DNA of 64,000 nucleotides from Actinomycetales bacterium. GTDB lineage: Bacteria > Actinomycetota > Actinomycetes > Actinomycetales > Dermatophilaceae. Shown here piece after piece: positions 24,152-36,350 of this stretch (position 1 is the stretch's first letter; the number at the start of each line of letters is the position of its first letter). The translations under genes and the position numbers were made by a program. Location: the NCBI GenBank assembly GCA_016715285.1, contig JADKAO010000007.1:1-64000 (forward strand). Reading direction: 5' to 3'. The notes under the pieces are model-generated. The model was not told the origin of the DNA, made no database searches, and was given only the letters and a program-made list of their open reading frames with translations.

Positions 24152-26281
24152 ATGGCTGCCGTGCCCCCCACTGATGCTTCCGCCATCCCCGCGTCGGTCC
24201 GCCGCCAGTGGGAGGTCCTTGCCGACGCGGTTCGCGAGCACCAGTTCGCCTATCACGTCAAGGATGCACCCACCATCAGCGATGGCGCCTACGACGCGCT
24301 GACGCGTGACCTCATCGCGCTCGAAGAGGTGTATCCCGGGCTCGCAACGCCTGATAGCCCCAGCCAGCAGGTCGGAGCGCCGACGTTTGCTACAGGGTTT
24401 GAGCCCATTGCTCATCTGCAACGAATGATGAGTCTTGACAACGCTTTTTCACCGGAAGAACTGCGGGCATGGGCGGCGCGGGTCGAACGTGAGATCGGGC
24501 GAGCCGGGGTCACGTTTCACTTCTTGGTGGAACTGAAAGTTGATGGGCTCGCAATCAACTTGCGCTATGAAAGTGGTCGGCTCACCCATGCCGTCACTCG
24601 TGGCGATGGCCGCACCGGCGAAGACGTCACCCTCAATGTGCGCACGATCTCGGGTGTACCTCACGTGCTGCAGGGCGCTGACGTGCCTGCGCTTGTCGAG
24701 GTACGAGGCGAGGTGTACTTCCCGGTGGCCGCGTTTGCCACTCTCAACGAGTCTCTCGTGGCTGCGGGGAAGGCCCCGTTTGCCAACCCGCGTAACGCAG
24801 CCGCGGGATCGCTCCGGCAGAAGGACCCGCGGGTCACCGCGGGGCGCCCTCTGCGGCTCATCGTCCACGGCATTGGGGCACGGCAAGGTTTGGAGGTCTC
24901 TCGGCTCAGCGACGCGTATGCCGTGCTCGCGGGCTGGGGTCTACCAGTGGCGCCGCAGGTCCGGGTAGTCGACTCGTTGGCGGCGGTGGAGGATTTCATC
25001 GGGTATTTCGGTGAGCATCGGCACTCGGTGGAGCACGAGATCGACGGTGTCGTCATCAAGGTTGACGAGACGGCGGCCCAGCGGGCGCTGGGGGAGACGT
25101 CCAGGGCGCCGCGGTGGGCGCTGGCCTACAAGTACCCACCGGAAGAGGTGACGACGAAGCTCCTGCGGATCGAGGTCAACGTCGGGCGCACGGGTCGCGT
25201 GACGCCCTACGGCGTGATGACACCGGTGCTGGTGAGCGGGTCGACGGTGGAGAACGCGACGTTGCATAACGCTGGTGAGGTGGCCCGCAAGGGTTTGCTC
25301 GTCGGCGACACGGTGGTGTTGCGCAAGGCCGGCGATGTGATCCCTGAAATTGTCGGACCGGTCGTGGCGCTGCGGGATGGGAGCGAGCGAGAGTGGATCA
25401 TGCCGACGCATTGCCCTGCGTGCGGCAGCGAGCTGGCGCCGGCGAAGGAGGGTGACAAGGACATCCGGTGTCCCAACTCACGCTCGTGTCCGTCGCAGTT
25501 GCGCGAGCGAATCTTTGGGTTGGCGTCGCGGGGTGCGTTTGATATCGAGGCGCTGGGCTGGGAGGGCGCCATCGCCCTCCTCGAGTCTGGAGTCATTGAT
25601 AGTGAGGGCGGGTTGTTTGAGCTGGACAAGTCGGCGCTAATTCAGGTGTCGCTCTTCACTCGTCTCCCTAAGAAGGGTGATGACCCGGCTGAGGTCGTGG
25701 GTGGGCGGGTCCTGTCGGAGACCGGCAAGAAACTCTTGGCTGAGCTTGAGAAGGCAAAGTCGCAGCCTCTTTGGCGGGTGCTTGTCGCTCTGTCGATTCG
25801 GCATGTCGGGCCGACGGCAGCGCGGGCGCTGGCAACCCACTTTGGAGCGTTGCGCGGCATACGGGATGCGTCTGTTGAGGAACTGTCCCGGGTCGACGGC
25901 GTCGGGCCCGTCATCGCGGCGTCGGTGCGGGAGTGGTTCGACTCCGAGACCGACGACTGGCACGGGGAGATTGTGCGTCGCTGGGAGGCCGCGGGCGTGC
26001 GCATGGTCGATGACCGCGACGAGTCAATGCCGCGGACGCTCGAAGGCAAAACCGTCGTCGTCACCGGCTCGATGGAGGGCTTCACGCGCGACGGTGCCAA
26101 AGAAGCGATCATCGCCCGGGGTGGCAAGGCAAGCGGGTCGGTCTCCAAAAACACCGACTGGGTCGTTGTGGGACCCGGTGCAGGGAGCAAGGAGACCAAA
26201 GCCCGCGAGCTGGGCTTGCCCATCCTGGATGAGGCCGGGTTTGTGCGTTTGCTCAGGACCGGCTCACCCGACCAGGAGTGA
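24152..26281 (+). CDS. ligA: NAD-dependent DNA ligase
   Basis: 709 residues, complete. Seals nicks in replication and repair using NAD. Domain order: Ia (YHVKDAPTISDGAYDAL), adenylation with Lys129 in VELKVDGLAINL, OB fold, a four-cysteine zinc finger (CPACG...RCPNSRSCPS), helix-hairpin-helix repeats, and a C-terminal BRCT domain (GKTVVVTGSMEGFTRDGAK). Several copies of the iterated word lie in the gene. In the actinobacterial order it should be followed closely by the gatCAB genes; here 17.5 kb of accessory DNA intervenes. Confidence 0.97.
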   Translation: MAAVPPTDASAIPASVRRQWEVLADAVREHQFAYHVKDAPTISDGAYDALTRDLIALEEVYPGLATPDSPSQQVGAPTFATGFEPIAHLQRMMSLDNAFSPEELRAWAARVEREIGRAGVTFHFLVELKVDGLAINLRYESGRLTHAVTRGDGRTGEDVTLNVRTISGVPHVLQGADVPALVEVRGEVYFPVAAFATLNESLVAAGKAPFANPRNAAAGSLRQKDPRVTAGRPLRLIVHGIGARQGLEVSRLSDAYAVLAGWGLPVAPQVRVVDSLAAVEDFIGYFGEHRHSVEHEIDGVVIKVDETAAQRALGETSRAPRWALAYKYPPEEVTTKLLRIEVNVGRTGRVTPYGVMTPVLVSGSTVENATLHNAGEVARKGLLVGDTVVLRKAGDVIPEIVGPVVALRDGSEREWIMPTHCPACGSELAPAKEGDKDIRCPNSRSCPSQLRERIFGLASRGAFDIEALGWEGAIALLESGVIDSEGGLFELDKSALIQVSLFTRLPKKGDDPAEVVGGRVLSETGKKLLAELEKAKSQPLWRVLVALSIRHVGPTAARALATHFGALRGIRDASVEELSRVDGVGPVIAASVREWFDSETDDWHGEIVRRWEAAGVRMVDDRDESMPRTLEGKTVVVTGSMEGFTRDGAKEAIIARGGKASGSVSKNTDWVVVGPGAGSKETKARELGLPILDEAGFVRLLRTGSPDQE

Positions 26282-26293
26282 GCAAGCCGAAGG

Positions 26294-26308
26294 TCCCCGA
26301 CAAGGGGA
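26294..26308. terminator. Short hairpin between convergent ligA and DUF499 genes
   Basis: TCCCC (26294-26298) and GGGGA (26304-26308) with a 5-base loop, extendable through a small bulge to GG/CC. It lies in the 42-base convergent gap and could serve both genes. The stem is short and there is no U-tract, so confidence is low. Confidence 0.35.
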
Positions 26309-26323
26309 TCCGGCGATCTCCAC

Positions 26324-29300
26324 TCAGCTGTCCTCGAAGCCCGACTGGTCGAACTTGAGGGTGGCGGCATTCTCGGAGACGGTGCGGACTTTGGCCTCAG
26401 TGAACCCTTTCGAGTCAGTCGCCTCGATCTCCAGCCGCACCACGAGGTGTGTGCCCTCTTGGAACTGGAAGTGCGTGATCACCTCGTCGGCGATGCTCTT
26501 GAAATCTCGGGCGAGACTGTCTGACGAGAGCGTCTTGACCCCGTAGAACCTCGTCTTAGCTGCGCGCACCGGCACCTCTGCACCAGCCTCAACACCGACG
26601 GTATGCCGTGTGCTCACCCCTGCGCTGGCCGCGACAGCCGCTTGACCTGCTAGCGCGAGAGCCTGGGCGCTATCGCGGGAACGCTGTGCCTCGGCAACGT
26701 CCGGGCGCACGAGAAGGAGAGAGTCTGTCGCGGCCGGGGGGCTGCCCGCGTCACCGATCGCCCACAGGCCGACATACCGATCGCCGGCTTCGTCATATCC
26801 CGATGCCAAGGCATAGGCGTCGGTCTGCCAGGGCATGTCGGACACACCCGACGCCAGCACGCTGCGATCCCTGAGGCGGGGCATATAGGGGTACTGGCTG
26901 TAGATGCTCCACAGCGTGCCGAGGGAGACGTGGCCGCGCTCCCAGATCCGGTCGACGTTGCGCAAGGCGAGCCGGATCGTCGCGGCCGCCTGACGGGTGG
27001 ACAAATCACCGTCGTTGCCAAGTCGTCGGGACACCCGTTCGGCAAGTGATTCAGCTTGGCCTTCGACTTTGGTCTCGCGGATGACAAAGGGCGCCCCGGG
27101 ATCGGGCTGACTCGGGACAAGCGCCCACGTGAAGGTCTGTAGCAGGCGTGATTGGACCGTCTCGTCAGCCTGCGACCGGCGACTGACCGCCTGGTTACGT
27201 TGGGTCTGGGTCAGGTCGAGGTCCGCCTCATGTGTCAGGACATGGCTCCAGCCCAGGAAGTCCCGCGTGGCAGCCTCCAACTCGCCGAGTCGGGCCGCGT
27301 CGGCAGCGAGGAAGACCACGGCATTGCGGTGAGTGCGATGTGAGGTGCCGCGGTGTTCGGTCGCTTGGCGAGCAAACGTCTTGGCCTCCGAGTCCTCGCC
27401 TCGCTTGTGAGCGACCTTGGGATGGAGGAGGACCAGGCGCGTTTCGTCCAGATCAGGGATGTCGGAGTTGCTCTCTGGACACACATGCACCCCAGCGAAG
27501 TCACCGGGTGCGCCTCCTGCAGGCGCTTGACGATTTCAGCGCGGACATCTTCGATGTGCAGCCGCTCAGCCTGGTCCTTGGCGGTCCGCGTAATGTTGGC
27601 CTGCAGGTCGTACCAATATTTGCCGGCACCGGCGTAGAAGTACGTCGCTCGGTCGCCGAGTGCGTTGAGCGCAGCGTGGAAGTCGCCTGGACGGTCCCCG
27701 GAGACGGCCGTCCCGAGGAAGACCCGCTGGGTTTCGATCCCCTTGTGCGCGGACCCAATCGTCGGGACGGCGCCAAAGAAGACCGTCCGCGCCAATCGCT
27801 TGGTCAGTGATCGGGTGCCGAACTGGGTCCGCTCGACGTCCAGTCGTGCCGGCGTCGAGCCCGCCCCGTCGACATCGGTGTCGATGACTGACTTCCAGTT
27901 GTCGTTGAGGTATTGCGCGAGCTCACGATTCACGGCGGACACAGCGATGGGCAGTGAGCCGGGCATGATCAGTGGGCTGGCGTCCTCGCCGACCCACAGT
28001 GCATGGATGACGGCATTCATCAGACGCAGGACGCCGCGGGTGCGCTGGAAGCGTTCCAGTGTGCTCCAGCCCTCGTAGAGCCGGTCGAAGAGTTCGGGGT
28101 GGATCGGGTAGGTCGCTTTGATTCGTTCCTCGTATGCCGAGTTGCGGGACTCCCGCGGGAAGTCGGCGTCGTGCTTGCGATACATCTCGACAAACGCTCG
28201 TGCCGTGGCTCCGATGGAGGCGAGCGAGGCTGCATCGGGGGTGACAAAAAGTCGTTGGCGGACAATGTGATAGGCCTCGGTCGAGGAGGCGTGGCGCCAG
28301 GGTTGGGCAACGCGACGGACGACGTTTTGCAGTCTCGCGAGGGCTTCGAAGCCGTGTGACCCGCCGACTTCCTCGGCGATGCCAGCCGCCTCGCCGGATC
28401 CGTCGTTGCTTTCGGATGCGGGGATTGAGATCGCGAGGATGACCCCGGTCGTCCCCTTGACTGCCTCGGTCAACGAGTGGGCGAAGGTGAACTGGTCGTC
28501 AAACGTCCCACCGGTAATCCGAGAGTTTGGACCCGCATCGACGGCATGCAGAGTCCGCGCGTAGGACACCCATTCGTCGATCAGGATGACCGCGGGGGAG
28601 TATGCCGCGAGGAGGTCGTGGAGCGCGGCCCCCGGCGGGGTCGAGGTTGCATCCGCCTCCGACACCATCGCGTATGCCGCCCGCCCACCGAGCTGCCAGG
28701 CGAGTTCGCCCCAGATCGTGCGGACGTGGGTGCCGTCGGGCTTGGTTTCTCCTGTGGCGGCGAAGTGATTGCCGACAATGGCAACTCGTCGGATCTCGGT
28801 GCCATCAAGGGCGGCGAAGTGATTCTCCGCCAACAGTTCTTGCACCGACTGCGGATAGGCATCCAGAGGCGTGCGCCCAGCCAGGTGCCATAGCGAGAGC
28901 ATTGAGTGGGTTTTGCCGCCGCCGAAGTTCGTCTGCAGGTTGATGACCGGAGCGGCGTTGTCATCGCCGGCGAGGCGCCGGACCGCCCCGCCAATGAGTT
29001 CGCGCAGACCCTCGGTTAGGTAGGTGCGGCGGAAGAACTGCACCGGGTCGGCGTAGTCGTCTCCGCCCTCGCCTCGGCTGACCTTGAATAGGTCAGCGGC
29101 GAACTCCGATGCCTGGAAGTTGCCGGTGGCTACATCGGGGTGAGGCTGCAGCACCTCCCGCCATGGTCGCAGGCCAGTGGACTCCGGGTTGTCGGCCGCG
29201 GCCGCTTTGAGCACCCGCGAATCGTCGCGAGCAGCCGTGACACGCCGCAGGTTGAGCCGCACCTTCGCGACTTCGTCGGCAGCTGGAGCGGCATGGACCG

Positions 29301-29683
29301 CCAGCAGCAACCGCTCGGCGGTGTCCAACGCTCGGTAGGCGTCATCGTCGGAGAAGGGTTTGTGGTGGGCCCACGCATCGCGCACGTCGCGTAGCTCGCT
29401 CGCATAGGACTCCTGCACGCGGCTCAGTCGTGCATTGAAGGGATACCACCCGGGCTTGAGTGCCCCGGTGATGTTCTCAGTCAGAATGCGCAGTTGCACC
29501 TGCGGGTCAGTGGCTTCGTAGGTCTTGCCCTCGATCCCCTTCAGGGCGTCACGTGCCGCGACAAGGGACGTCCAGGTCTGCCCGGGCGCCAGATCACTCG
29601 CCACAGTCTCGGCGATGAAGGGTTCCAGTTCGCGCAAGGATTTCGAGCATCTTGCCCACTCGATCCCGGTTGCTCAGCGCCAT
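26324..29683 (-). pseudogene. DUF499 ATPase of a defence operon, two apparent frameshifts
   Basis: The gene starts at ATG 29683 with MALSNRDRVGKML, the usual DUF499 start. The frame shifts near 29632 (one extra base) and near 27505 (one base missing, CCGGTGAC where CCGGGTGAC would keep the frame), then runs to 26324. Corrected length is 1119 residues. It carries a P-loop in TNFGGGKTHSML, a Walker B-like VILIDEWVSYA, and a C-terminal part ending with beta-rich GTHLVVRLEIEATD. DUF499 proteins are large P-loop ATPases found beside DUF1156 methyltransferases in defence islands; the mechanism is not well defined. Either the gene is decaying or the assembly has indel errors; the reading frame outside these two points is well kept. 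Confidence 0.8.
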
Positions 29684-29684
29684 G

Positions 29685-29858
29685 TCAGTTCAGCTCCCAC
29701 ACATCGAAAAGGCGTCCTGTGAGCTCGTCCCGCCGCTGTGCCGCCAGTGCCGGAGTCCACTCGTCGTACCCCAGGACTTGGGTCGTCAAAGCGAAGACGG
29801 CAGAACCGCGAGAGCCTCTGAAGTACGTGTTCTTCTTGTACTCGAACTCGCGGACCAT
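29685..29858 (-). CDS. 57-residue protein inside the defence operon
   Basis: ATG 29858 to TGA 29685, 57 residues, beginning MVREFEYKKNTYFRGSRGS and ending with LFDVWELN. The DUF1156 stop is one base before its start (TGACATG), and its own stop is one base before the DUF499 start (again TGACATG), so it is exactly fitted between the two and almost certainly translated. The N-terminal half is basic and aromatic, the rest charged and helical (DEWTPALAAQRRDEL). I do not recognise a family. It could be an adaptor or a much reduced remnant of a larger subunit; the intact frame and spacing favour a real small gene. Confidence 0.7.
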   Translation of the reverse strand: MVREFEYKKNTYFRGSRGSAVFALTTQVLGYDEWTPALAAQRRDELTGRLFDVWELN

Positions 29859-29859
29859 G

Positions 29860-32674
29860 TCAGGCCTCCTCGAAGTCGAAGGTGCTCTGGGTCTGGCGCG
29901 GGCCGGTGGTGTCGCGGGCTGCGCGGGAGGCGTCGATGATGTCCGGCCAGCTGGTCACGAGCGTGTTGAAGGCGAGGGCGTCTTTGGTCGCCCCACGCTT
30001 CTCAGCGATGTGGAACAGCTGGAACGCGAGTTCTTTGACGAGGTCGGCCTCGACTGCGCCGTCGGGTCGGCTCATCGCTGCATCCAGGAAGGTGCCTGCG
30101 GCGGAGATACCGTCGCGCTCAAGCAGCCGCGACAGATGGTGGAGCGCTTCCCACGCGCTCGTGTGGTCATCGAGCAGGACGTCGTATGCCGGGTCGAGGT
30201 CGCTCGGGCGCAGCAGGGTCACCTTGCCCGCCCGGGAGGTGAGGATGCCGTCTCGCGCCATCGTGTCGACGCTCGTGTTGCGTGCTCGCGCCAGATTGTC
30301 AGCGTCGCCAAAATCCCCTGTGCCATAACCGTATTGGCGATACCACGCGAGTGCCCACCGGGTGGTCTGGTCGAAGTCGCCCTCTTGCTCACTCAAAACC
30401 TCGTCGAGGATCGCGTTGATCCGCGCGAGCGCCGAGCGCACGGTCATCGGACTGCCGTCGGGCTCGACCACGGAGGTGTATCGCGAGAACACCGCCATGC
30501 CCGGACCAATGGCCGCTTGTGGGAGGTCGACGGGAGCGATGGCGCCCTGTTGGAGTTTGCGCAATGCGTCGGGGAGTTCTGCCTGGAGCGCAGCGATGAA
30601 GCCGCGGCGATCGGTGGTGGGGGCGTCGTCGGGTCGGGGGCGAAGCGCGAGCACGATTGATGAGGCGAGTGCGTTGGTGCCGCTCTTTCTATCAGTCGGG
30701 TGCCCCCCTCTGTTCGGACTGGCCAGGTCGCCGTGATCGCCCAACATGAGCGGATCATGCCTTCAAGCAGCGTCTCCCACCCCGAAGATGCAGTACCAAA
30801 GTCGCCACTGCTCTCCGACTGTTTGAATGCGTAGTACACGGTTATCGGGTAGTCACCTCGTGCGTCATTGCGAGCTCGGGCGAAGACCTCCCGGAAGCCA
30901 TCTCGAAGAACTCCTTCGCGCCTTCCTTACCGTCGTGGCGGTAGGGGTTGGCGACCAACTCCTCGGCTTTCGGCACAAGCAACGTGGCTAGTAAAGACGG
31001 ATGGGTCTGGCTCAACGTTCGTCGCAGCCACACGTAGAAGTAGTCGGATAGGTCCGAATAGCCGATGTTGTCGTAGTAGGGGGGGTCGGTGCTCAAGAGT
31101 AGGTGTCCAAAGCCGCGTCCCTGTGCGCTCTGCTGCGACACGACCGCCGCGGGACGAGCGGGCATCGATGCCAGAGCCTTGGATGCGCCATCAACCACCC
31201 CGCGCCAGTCTCCGCCAGCGCCCGCAAAAGGCATCGCCTCGCAGTAGTCCCACACCATGGCAATTGCCTGTCGTCCGAACGCTGGAGCGGTCTTGTCAGC
31301 ATCGGCTCTCCAACGGGCGAGAGACGTGTGGAAAACAGACATCTTGCTCGCACAAAGGCCGAGGTAGGTGGCGACGGCGTCGGCGTACGCCGAAGCTCCG
31401 TCGCCACCTCCCTCGAGCCGGTCGCCTTCGGGCAGACCTGCGGTCAGCGCGTCGGCCAGGACACGCTCTCGCGCCTCGGCAACCAGGTCGCTGAACGTCG
31501 TCAACGCGACCAACTGCCTCGCAGTGAACAAGTCCGAGAACTTCGTTAGACCGTACTGGGGCGTCCAAAGGTTCCGGGGATCGAAACCGAGCTCCTGCAG
31601 GGGGACGTCAGCCGGCCTTGCTACTCCGGCGGCAGCCTCGTGTCTGGGGTCCGGCGAACAGTAGATGCGTTGCCGGTTTCCCTCGGCCACGATTCCCATC
31701 AGTGCTGCGCCCATACGACCGGACGCTCCTTCGTGTTTGATGTGGTCCTTGGCCACCGCGACTCCGCAGGCAAGGCACATCGCCCCTTGGCGGCCAGACA
31801 TCGTCCCTTCCATGGTCGGCCCTGCAGGATCGTGGCCGATCTCGAAGGTGACCCGCTGGCCACTCGGGCGGGTGAGATCAGCGACCACGCGCGGGACGAC
31901 GTAGGCCTCCTTGCCCTTCTTCTTACCGAGCCACCACGACCGCACCAACGGCATCTCAATGCCGCAGGCGGGGTTGGGGCAGGTCACCGTGCGCGCCCAG
32001 ATCCATGCAATGACGGTGGCTTCGCCACCACCATGCGAGGCCGGCAGGGTGGCCTTCGGATAGAGGTGCCCGATCCTGTTCGCGGCCTCGTCGCGCATCC
32101 ATTCCCCGTACGCCCGCACGTCCGCAGCGAGACCTTGCGCACCGGCATACGAGACGAGGTGTGAACTCAGCGACGGGTGGACCGGCGGGCGGTCGCGGAA
32201 GCGGGGCGGGATCTCGATGAGCGCCTTATTGATGAGCACCGCGACCGGGTTGAGATCAGAAGCATGGGCTTCTAGACCCAAACGCTGGGCTTCGAGCGGG
32301 ATCGTGCCGCCACCGGCAAAGGGGTCGAGGATGGGCGGCGGGTTGCCTCCAGTCGAAGCCATAATCTCCGCGCGCGCCTCGCGCAGCAGGGACTCGTCAC
32401 GGACGTTTTCCCAGACCACAAGGCGCTCAATGATGCCGTGGAGGCGATCACGTTCGACCCGTTGAGCCTCTTCGGTGGGGAACCGCTCCGGATCGCTCGA
32501 CGGGTCATCGACAAGCTGCGCGAAAAGCACCGCGCGAGCGGCAGCCAGCGGGCGACGTGCCCACCACAAGTGCAGCGTCGACGGGTGCCCGTGCCGGATC
32601 GACTTCTCGCGGGCGCTCTCCCGGTTGATGACCTCCAACGGAAGGGCGACCTCGATCAGCTTGCGCTTCGTCAC
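29860..32674 (-). pseudogene. DUF1156 DNA methyltransferase of a defence operon, two apparent frameshifts
   Basis: Begins at GTG 32674 (KRKLIEVALPLEVIN, then HPSTLHLWWARRPLAAARA, the DUF1156 signature). SAM-binding motif LDPFAGGGTIPLEA and catalytic TDPPYYDNIGYSDL identify an amino-methyltransferase acting on adenine or cytosine; a CPNPACG...CLACG pair suggests a zinc ribbon in the insert. The frame loses one base near 30900 (after EFFE) and another between about 30690 and 30715, around a G6 run; restored length is 938 residues, with GTNALASSIVLALRPR and ending FDFEEA. In such operons the methylase probably marks self DNA. Starts 107 bases after the helicase stop. Confidence 0.82.
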
Positions 32675-32780
32675 TACTGCCTCGACCTCTGAGCCCCCAC
32701 CAGGACTCGACCAGGCGACACCTCGCAGCGCCGCAATCTGTCTATCTAAACCTAGAGCCCGCGATCCGGGCATGTGCTGA

Positions 32781-35700
32781 TCAGAAGGGCAGGCCTCCCT
32801 TAGCCCAGTTCTTGGCCCAATCGCCACGGATGCCGGTTGCGTCGAAGCTGCCGAGCTCGGTCGACGCAAACGGATTGTCGAGGTAGCGCACCTCGTCGTG
32901 CTCACGACCCCTGGGGTCGACCGACACGAGGACCAACCGATAGCGCGGGGCAGCATTCTGGCCCGTGATCACCTCGTTGTGGGTCACGAAGAAGTCCTCC
33001 GCCCCGGTGAGGCGCGCCTTGACCTCGATCCGGTAGGTGTCGCCATTGGGCGCGGTCGAGAGGATGTCGAAGCCCTTGTTGTTGGACGGCTGCTCTACCG
33101 GCCTCCGCCCCAGCTTGGCTTCACAGGCCATCGCGAGGTCGACGCCGCGGCGCTCGACCGCTTTGGTCTCGCGTGCGTGCATGGGCAACTCGGCAGCGAG
33201 ATCGCCTTCGACCATGGCGAGCGGCAACACGAGCGCCGCCGTGAGGATCTCGGGGGGCTTGGACGCCATCCGGGCCTGCTGATCCAGCAGCCGCAGACGA
33301 GTCGTGAGGCGCGCCGCAAGCTCCTCTGATTTGCGTTCCAGGCTCTCTGGGGTCTCACGTGGTTTGCGTCCAGAACGCTCTTCCTCGCGAGCCACGGTCG
33401 ATGCGTTGAGGAGCCGATCGCGCTCCTGCTGCAACCGCTGGGTGACAAGTCGACGCGTCTTGGCCAGCTCCGCGGAGCGCCGAGGAGCCACCTCGGCAAG
33501 ATATTCGGGTAGGCGCTGGCTGATGATCCACGACCGTGCTTTGGCCTCCGCGTCGACCAGCCACGGAAGAGATCGGGCGGCTGCTGTCGCCGGAGTCTCG
33601 GGTGCGCTGACGCAGTCGAGATAGGGGGCCGGCCCGGCGGGGGTGATCGCGCCTTCCTGGTTGACGTAGGCGTATCCGAAACGGCGCGCGACGCTGCTGC
33701 CGGTCGCATCAGCGATCTCTTCGGTGACGCCGACGAGGAGTTGGGGTTCATCGACCTGGGCTGACACGAGCACCGTGCCCCGATTGAGTACGCCCTTGAA
33801 ATGTTCGATCGCTCGCTCCATGACCGCGTCGTGCAGCGGGTGGCCCGGGGCAAGGAGGTCTGCACGCCGCTCGTCGCCATCACCCACGCGCGCCAGGTCG
33901 AACGTGACCCGGTCATAGCGGGTCGCAATCGGGGCGCGCGAGCGCTCACGGATGCGTGCCGGGACCTGAGCGATCTCGTAGCGGCCCTGCTCTCGCCTGG
34001 CGATCCGCCCACCCAACCGCGTGAAGGCTTCCTTGAAAGCCAGCTCGATGTAGTGCGGTTGAAGCCGTCGCGCGCGAGCGTCATCCATGGCGGCTTTGAG
34101 AGCCGCCAACTCGGCCTCGCCGAGCGTGTCAGATGCCAAGGCCCGCTCATCGAGGAGGTCTTTGAGGCAGTCGCCGACGGAGGCATCAATGACCTCGTGC
34201 ATGCGCTCGCGGACCTCGGGCTGCCCGGCATACTGGATCGCTTCCATGAGCAAGGTGCGCAAGGAGACGTCCTTGAAAGCCTCCCCAAGCACGTCAAAAA
34301 CCTTGCCGCCGTAGGCGATCCGTTGCTGCTCAATCTTGTCTAGGAGCCGAGTGAAGACCTCGCCTTCACGGGTGTTTTCGGCGACGAGGTTCCACAACCG
34401 GCATACCTCGGTCTGGCCGATGCGGTGCACTCGCCCGAAGCGCTGCTCAATGCGGTTGGGATTCCACGGGAGGTCGTAGTTGACCATGAGGTGCGCGGCC
34501 TGGAGGTTGAGACCCTCGCCCGCCGCGTCGGTCGCAAGCAGGATCTGGCAGTCGCGGTTTTTGGTGAACTCCTCGGTGATTTGGCGTCGCTCCGAACGTC
34601 GCACGCCGCCATGGATCGCACGGACTGCGCCCGGGCGGCCGACCAGCGATGCGATGCGGTCGGCGAGGTAATTGAGGGTGTCGCGATGCTCGGTGAAGAT
34701 GATGAGCTTGCGGGGCCACCCGTTGTCGTCGGTGGTGAGCGCGTGGTCCTGGAGGATCTTGGAGAGTTCGCTCCACTTGCGATCGGTGCCGAGATCGCGA
34801 ACGAGCCGGGCGGCTCGAGTGAGATCAGCCAGCTCGATGAGCTCGGCGTCGAGTTCGGCGACGGTGCGGGCTGCGGTGGCTGAGTCGAGCAACTCCTCCT
34901 CAAGCTCCTCGATCTCTTCGGCATTGAACTCGTCGCGGTCCAGGTCACTGAGGTCGTCCAGGATGTCGCTCGTGGCGACCGTGGTGTCTTTGAAGGTGCC
35001 GTTTAGGAGGTCCGCTTTACGGCGGGTGAGCCGTGCGGTGCGTCGCTCAAGGCTCCGGTAGATCGCCTCCGGGCTGGATGCGAGCCGACGCTGGAGCACG
35101 GTGAGCGCGAAACCGATGGTGTTTTTGCGTTTGCCGCCGACGCGGTCGGCCCTGTTCATGCCCTCGCGGACGTATGCCGTCACCTGATCGTAGAGCTCAT
35201 ATTCGCGGTCGGTGAGTTGATAGGGGACGGTCTCTGCGATGCGCTCGGGGAAGAGCTTCTTGCCATCGAAGGTGAGCAGGTCCTCCTTGATCATCCGGCG
35301 CATGATCCCGGTGGTGTCCGCCGACTTGGTCTGTTTGCCCGCGAATCGGTCGCGGTCGAGCAAGGTGAGGAAGAGCTGGAAATCCTCCTCCTTGCCCGAG
35401 TGCGGAGTCGCTGTCATCAGGAGTAGGTGGCGCGTGAGCTCACCGAGGAGCTCACCGAGCTGGAAACGTTTGGTCTTTTCGAGCTTGCCGCCGAAGTAAT
35501 GGGCACCCATGCGGTGGGCCTCATCAACGATGACCAGATCCCATTTGCTCTCGGCGAGTTGGCTTTGAAGTTGCTCGTTGCGTGACAGCTGGTCCATGCG
35601 CGCGATGAGCAACGGCATCTTGGTGAAGACGTTGATATTGACGTTGGCATCAATCATTGAGTTGGTGAGGATCTGGAAGTCGAGGCCGAACTTGAAATAG

Positions 35701-36207
35701 AGCTCGTCTTGCCACTGTTCGACAAGACCGCCTGGCGCAACGATCAGACAACTCCGGACGTCTTCGCGCAGGAGGAGTTCTTTGATGAACAGACCCGCCA
35801 TGATCGTCTTGCCAGCACCGGGGTCGTCAGCGAGCAGGAACCTCAACGGCGTGCGGGCAAAGAGTTCGCCGTAGACCGCACGAATCTGGTGTGGCAGCGG
35901 CTGAACGTCGCTGGTCGCGACGGCGAGCATTGGAGTCGAAGAGGCCCGCCAGCATGATGCGCTGGGCCTCGGCGACAATCTTGAAGTCGCTTGCATCGCC
36001 GTCGAAGCTGCGGCTGCCCAACTCCGTCGGGGCTAGCCCGACGGCGCTCTCTTGGAACACGATTTGTTGGTCAAGCTGGCCGCTGGCGGTCTTGTAGGTC
36101 AGCTCGACAGCGTCTGAGCCGTGGGGCACCGCGCCGAGGATCAACACCGCTTCGCCGGGGACGAGCCCCGTGATGCGCAGACCCTGCGTGAGTTCCGATA
36201 ACTGCAC
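32781..36207 (-). pseudogene. SNF2/DEAD-type helicase with C-terminal DUF3883, one apparent frameshift
   Basis: GTG 36207 with AGGAGG upstream. The first 90 residues, ending FKIVAEAQRIMLAGLFD, pass into the main frame near 35935, where one extra base lies in GACTCC; removing it gives a 1141-residue protein. Motifs: Q-like LPHQIRAVY, Walker A ADDPGAGKTIM, DEAH in VIVDEAHRMG, TATPHSG, and helicase C motifs LIIFTEHRDTL, LLATDAAGEGLNLQ and QRFGRVHRIGQ. The C terminus has DUF3883 (NNKGFDILS, IEVKAR, VTHNEV), a module frequent in restriction-like helicases and possibly a degenerate nuclease fold. It heads the operon with the DUF1156 methylase and DUF499 ATPase. Confidence 0.85.
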
Positions 36208-36350
36208 CCTGACCTCCTGGACGTTGACGCTGAGGCTAACCGACGGGTCCGACAGGGGGAGCGGAGTGTGGGCCTGCTCGCGGGGTCGCCCGTTTGTCGG
36301 AGTTCGCCGCTATTGTCCGAAACGGTAAATCGGCGACTTCGGAAGGCGTC

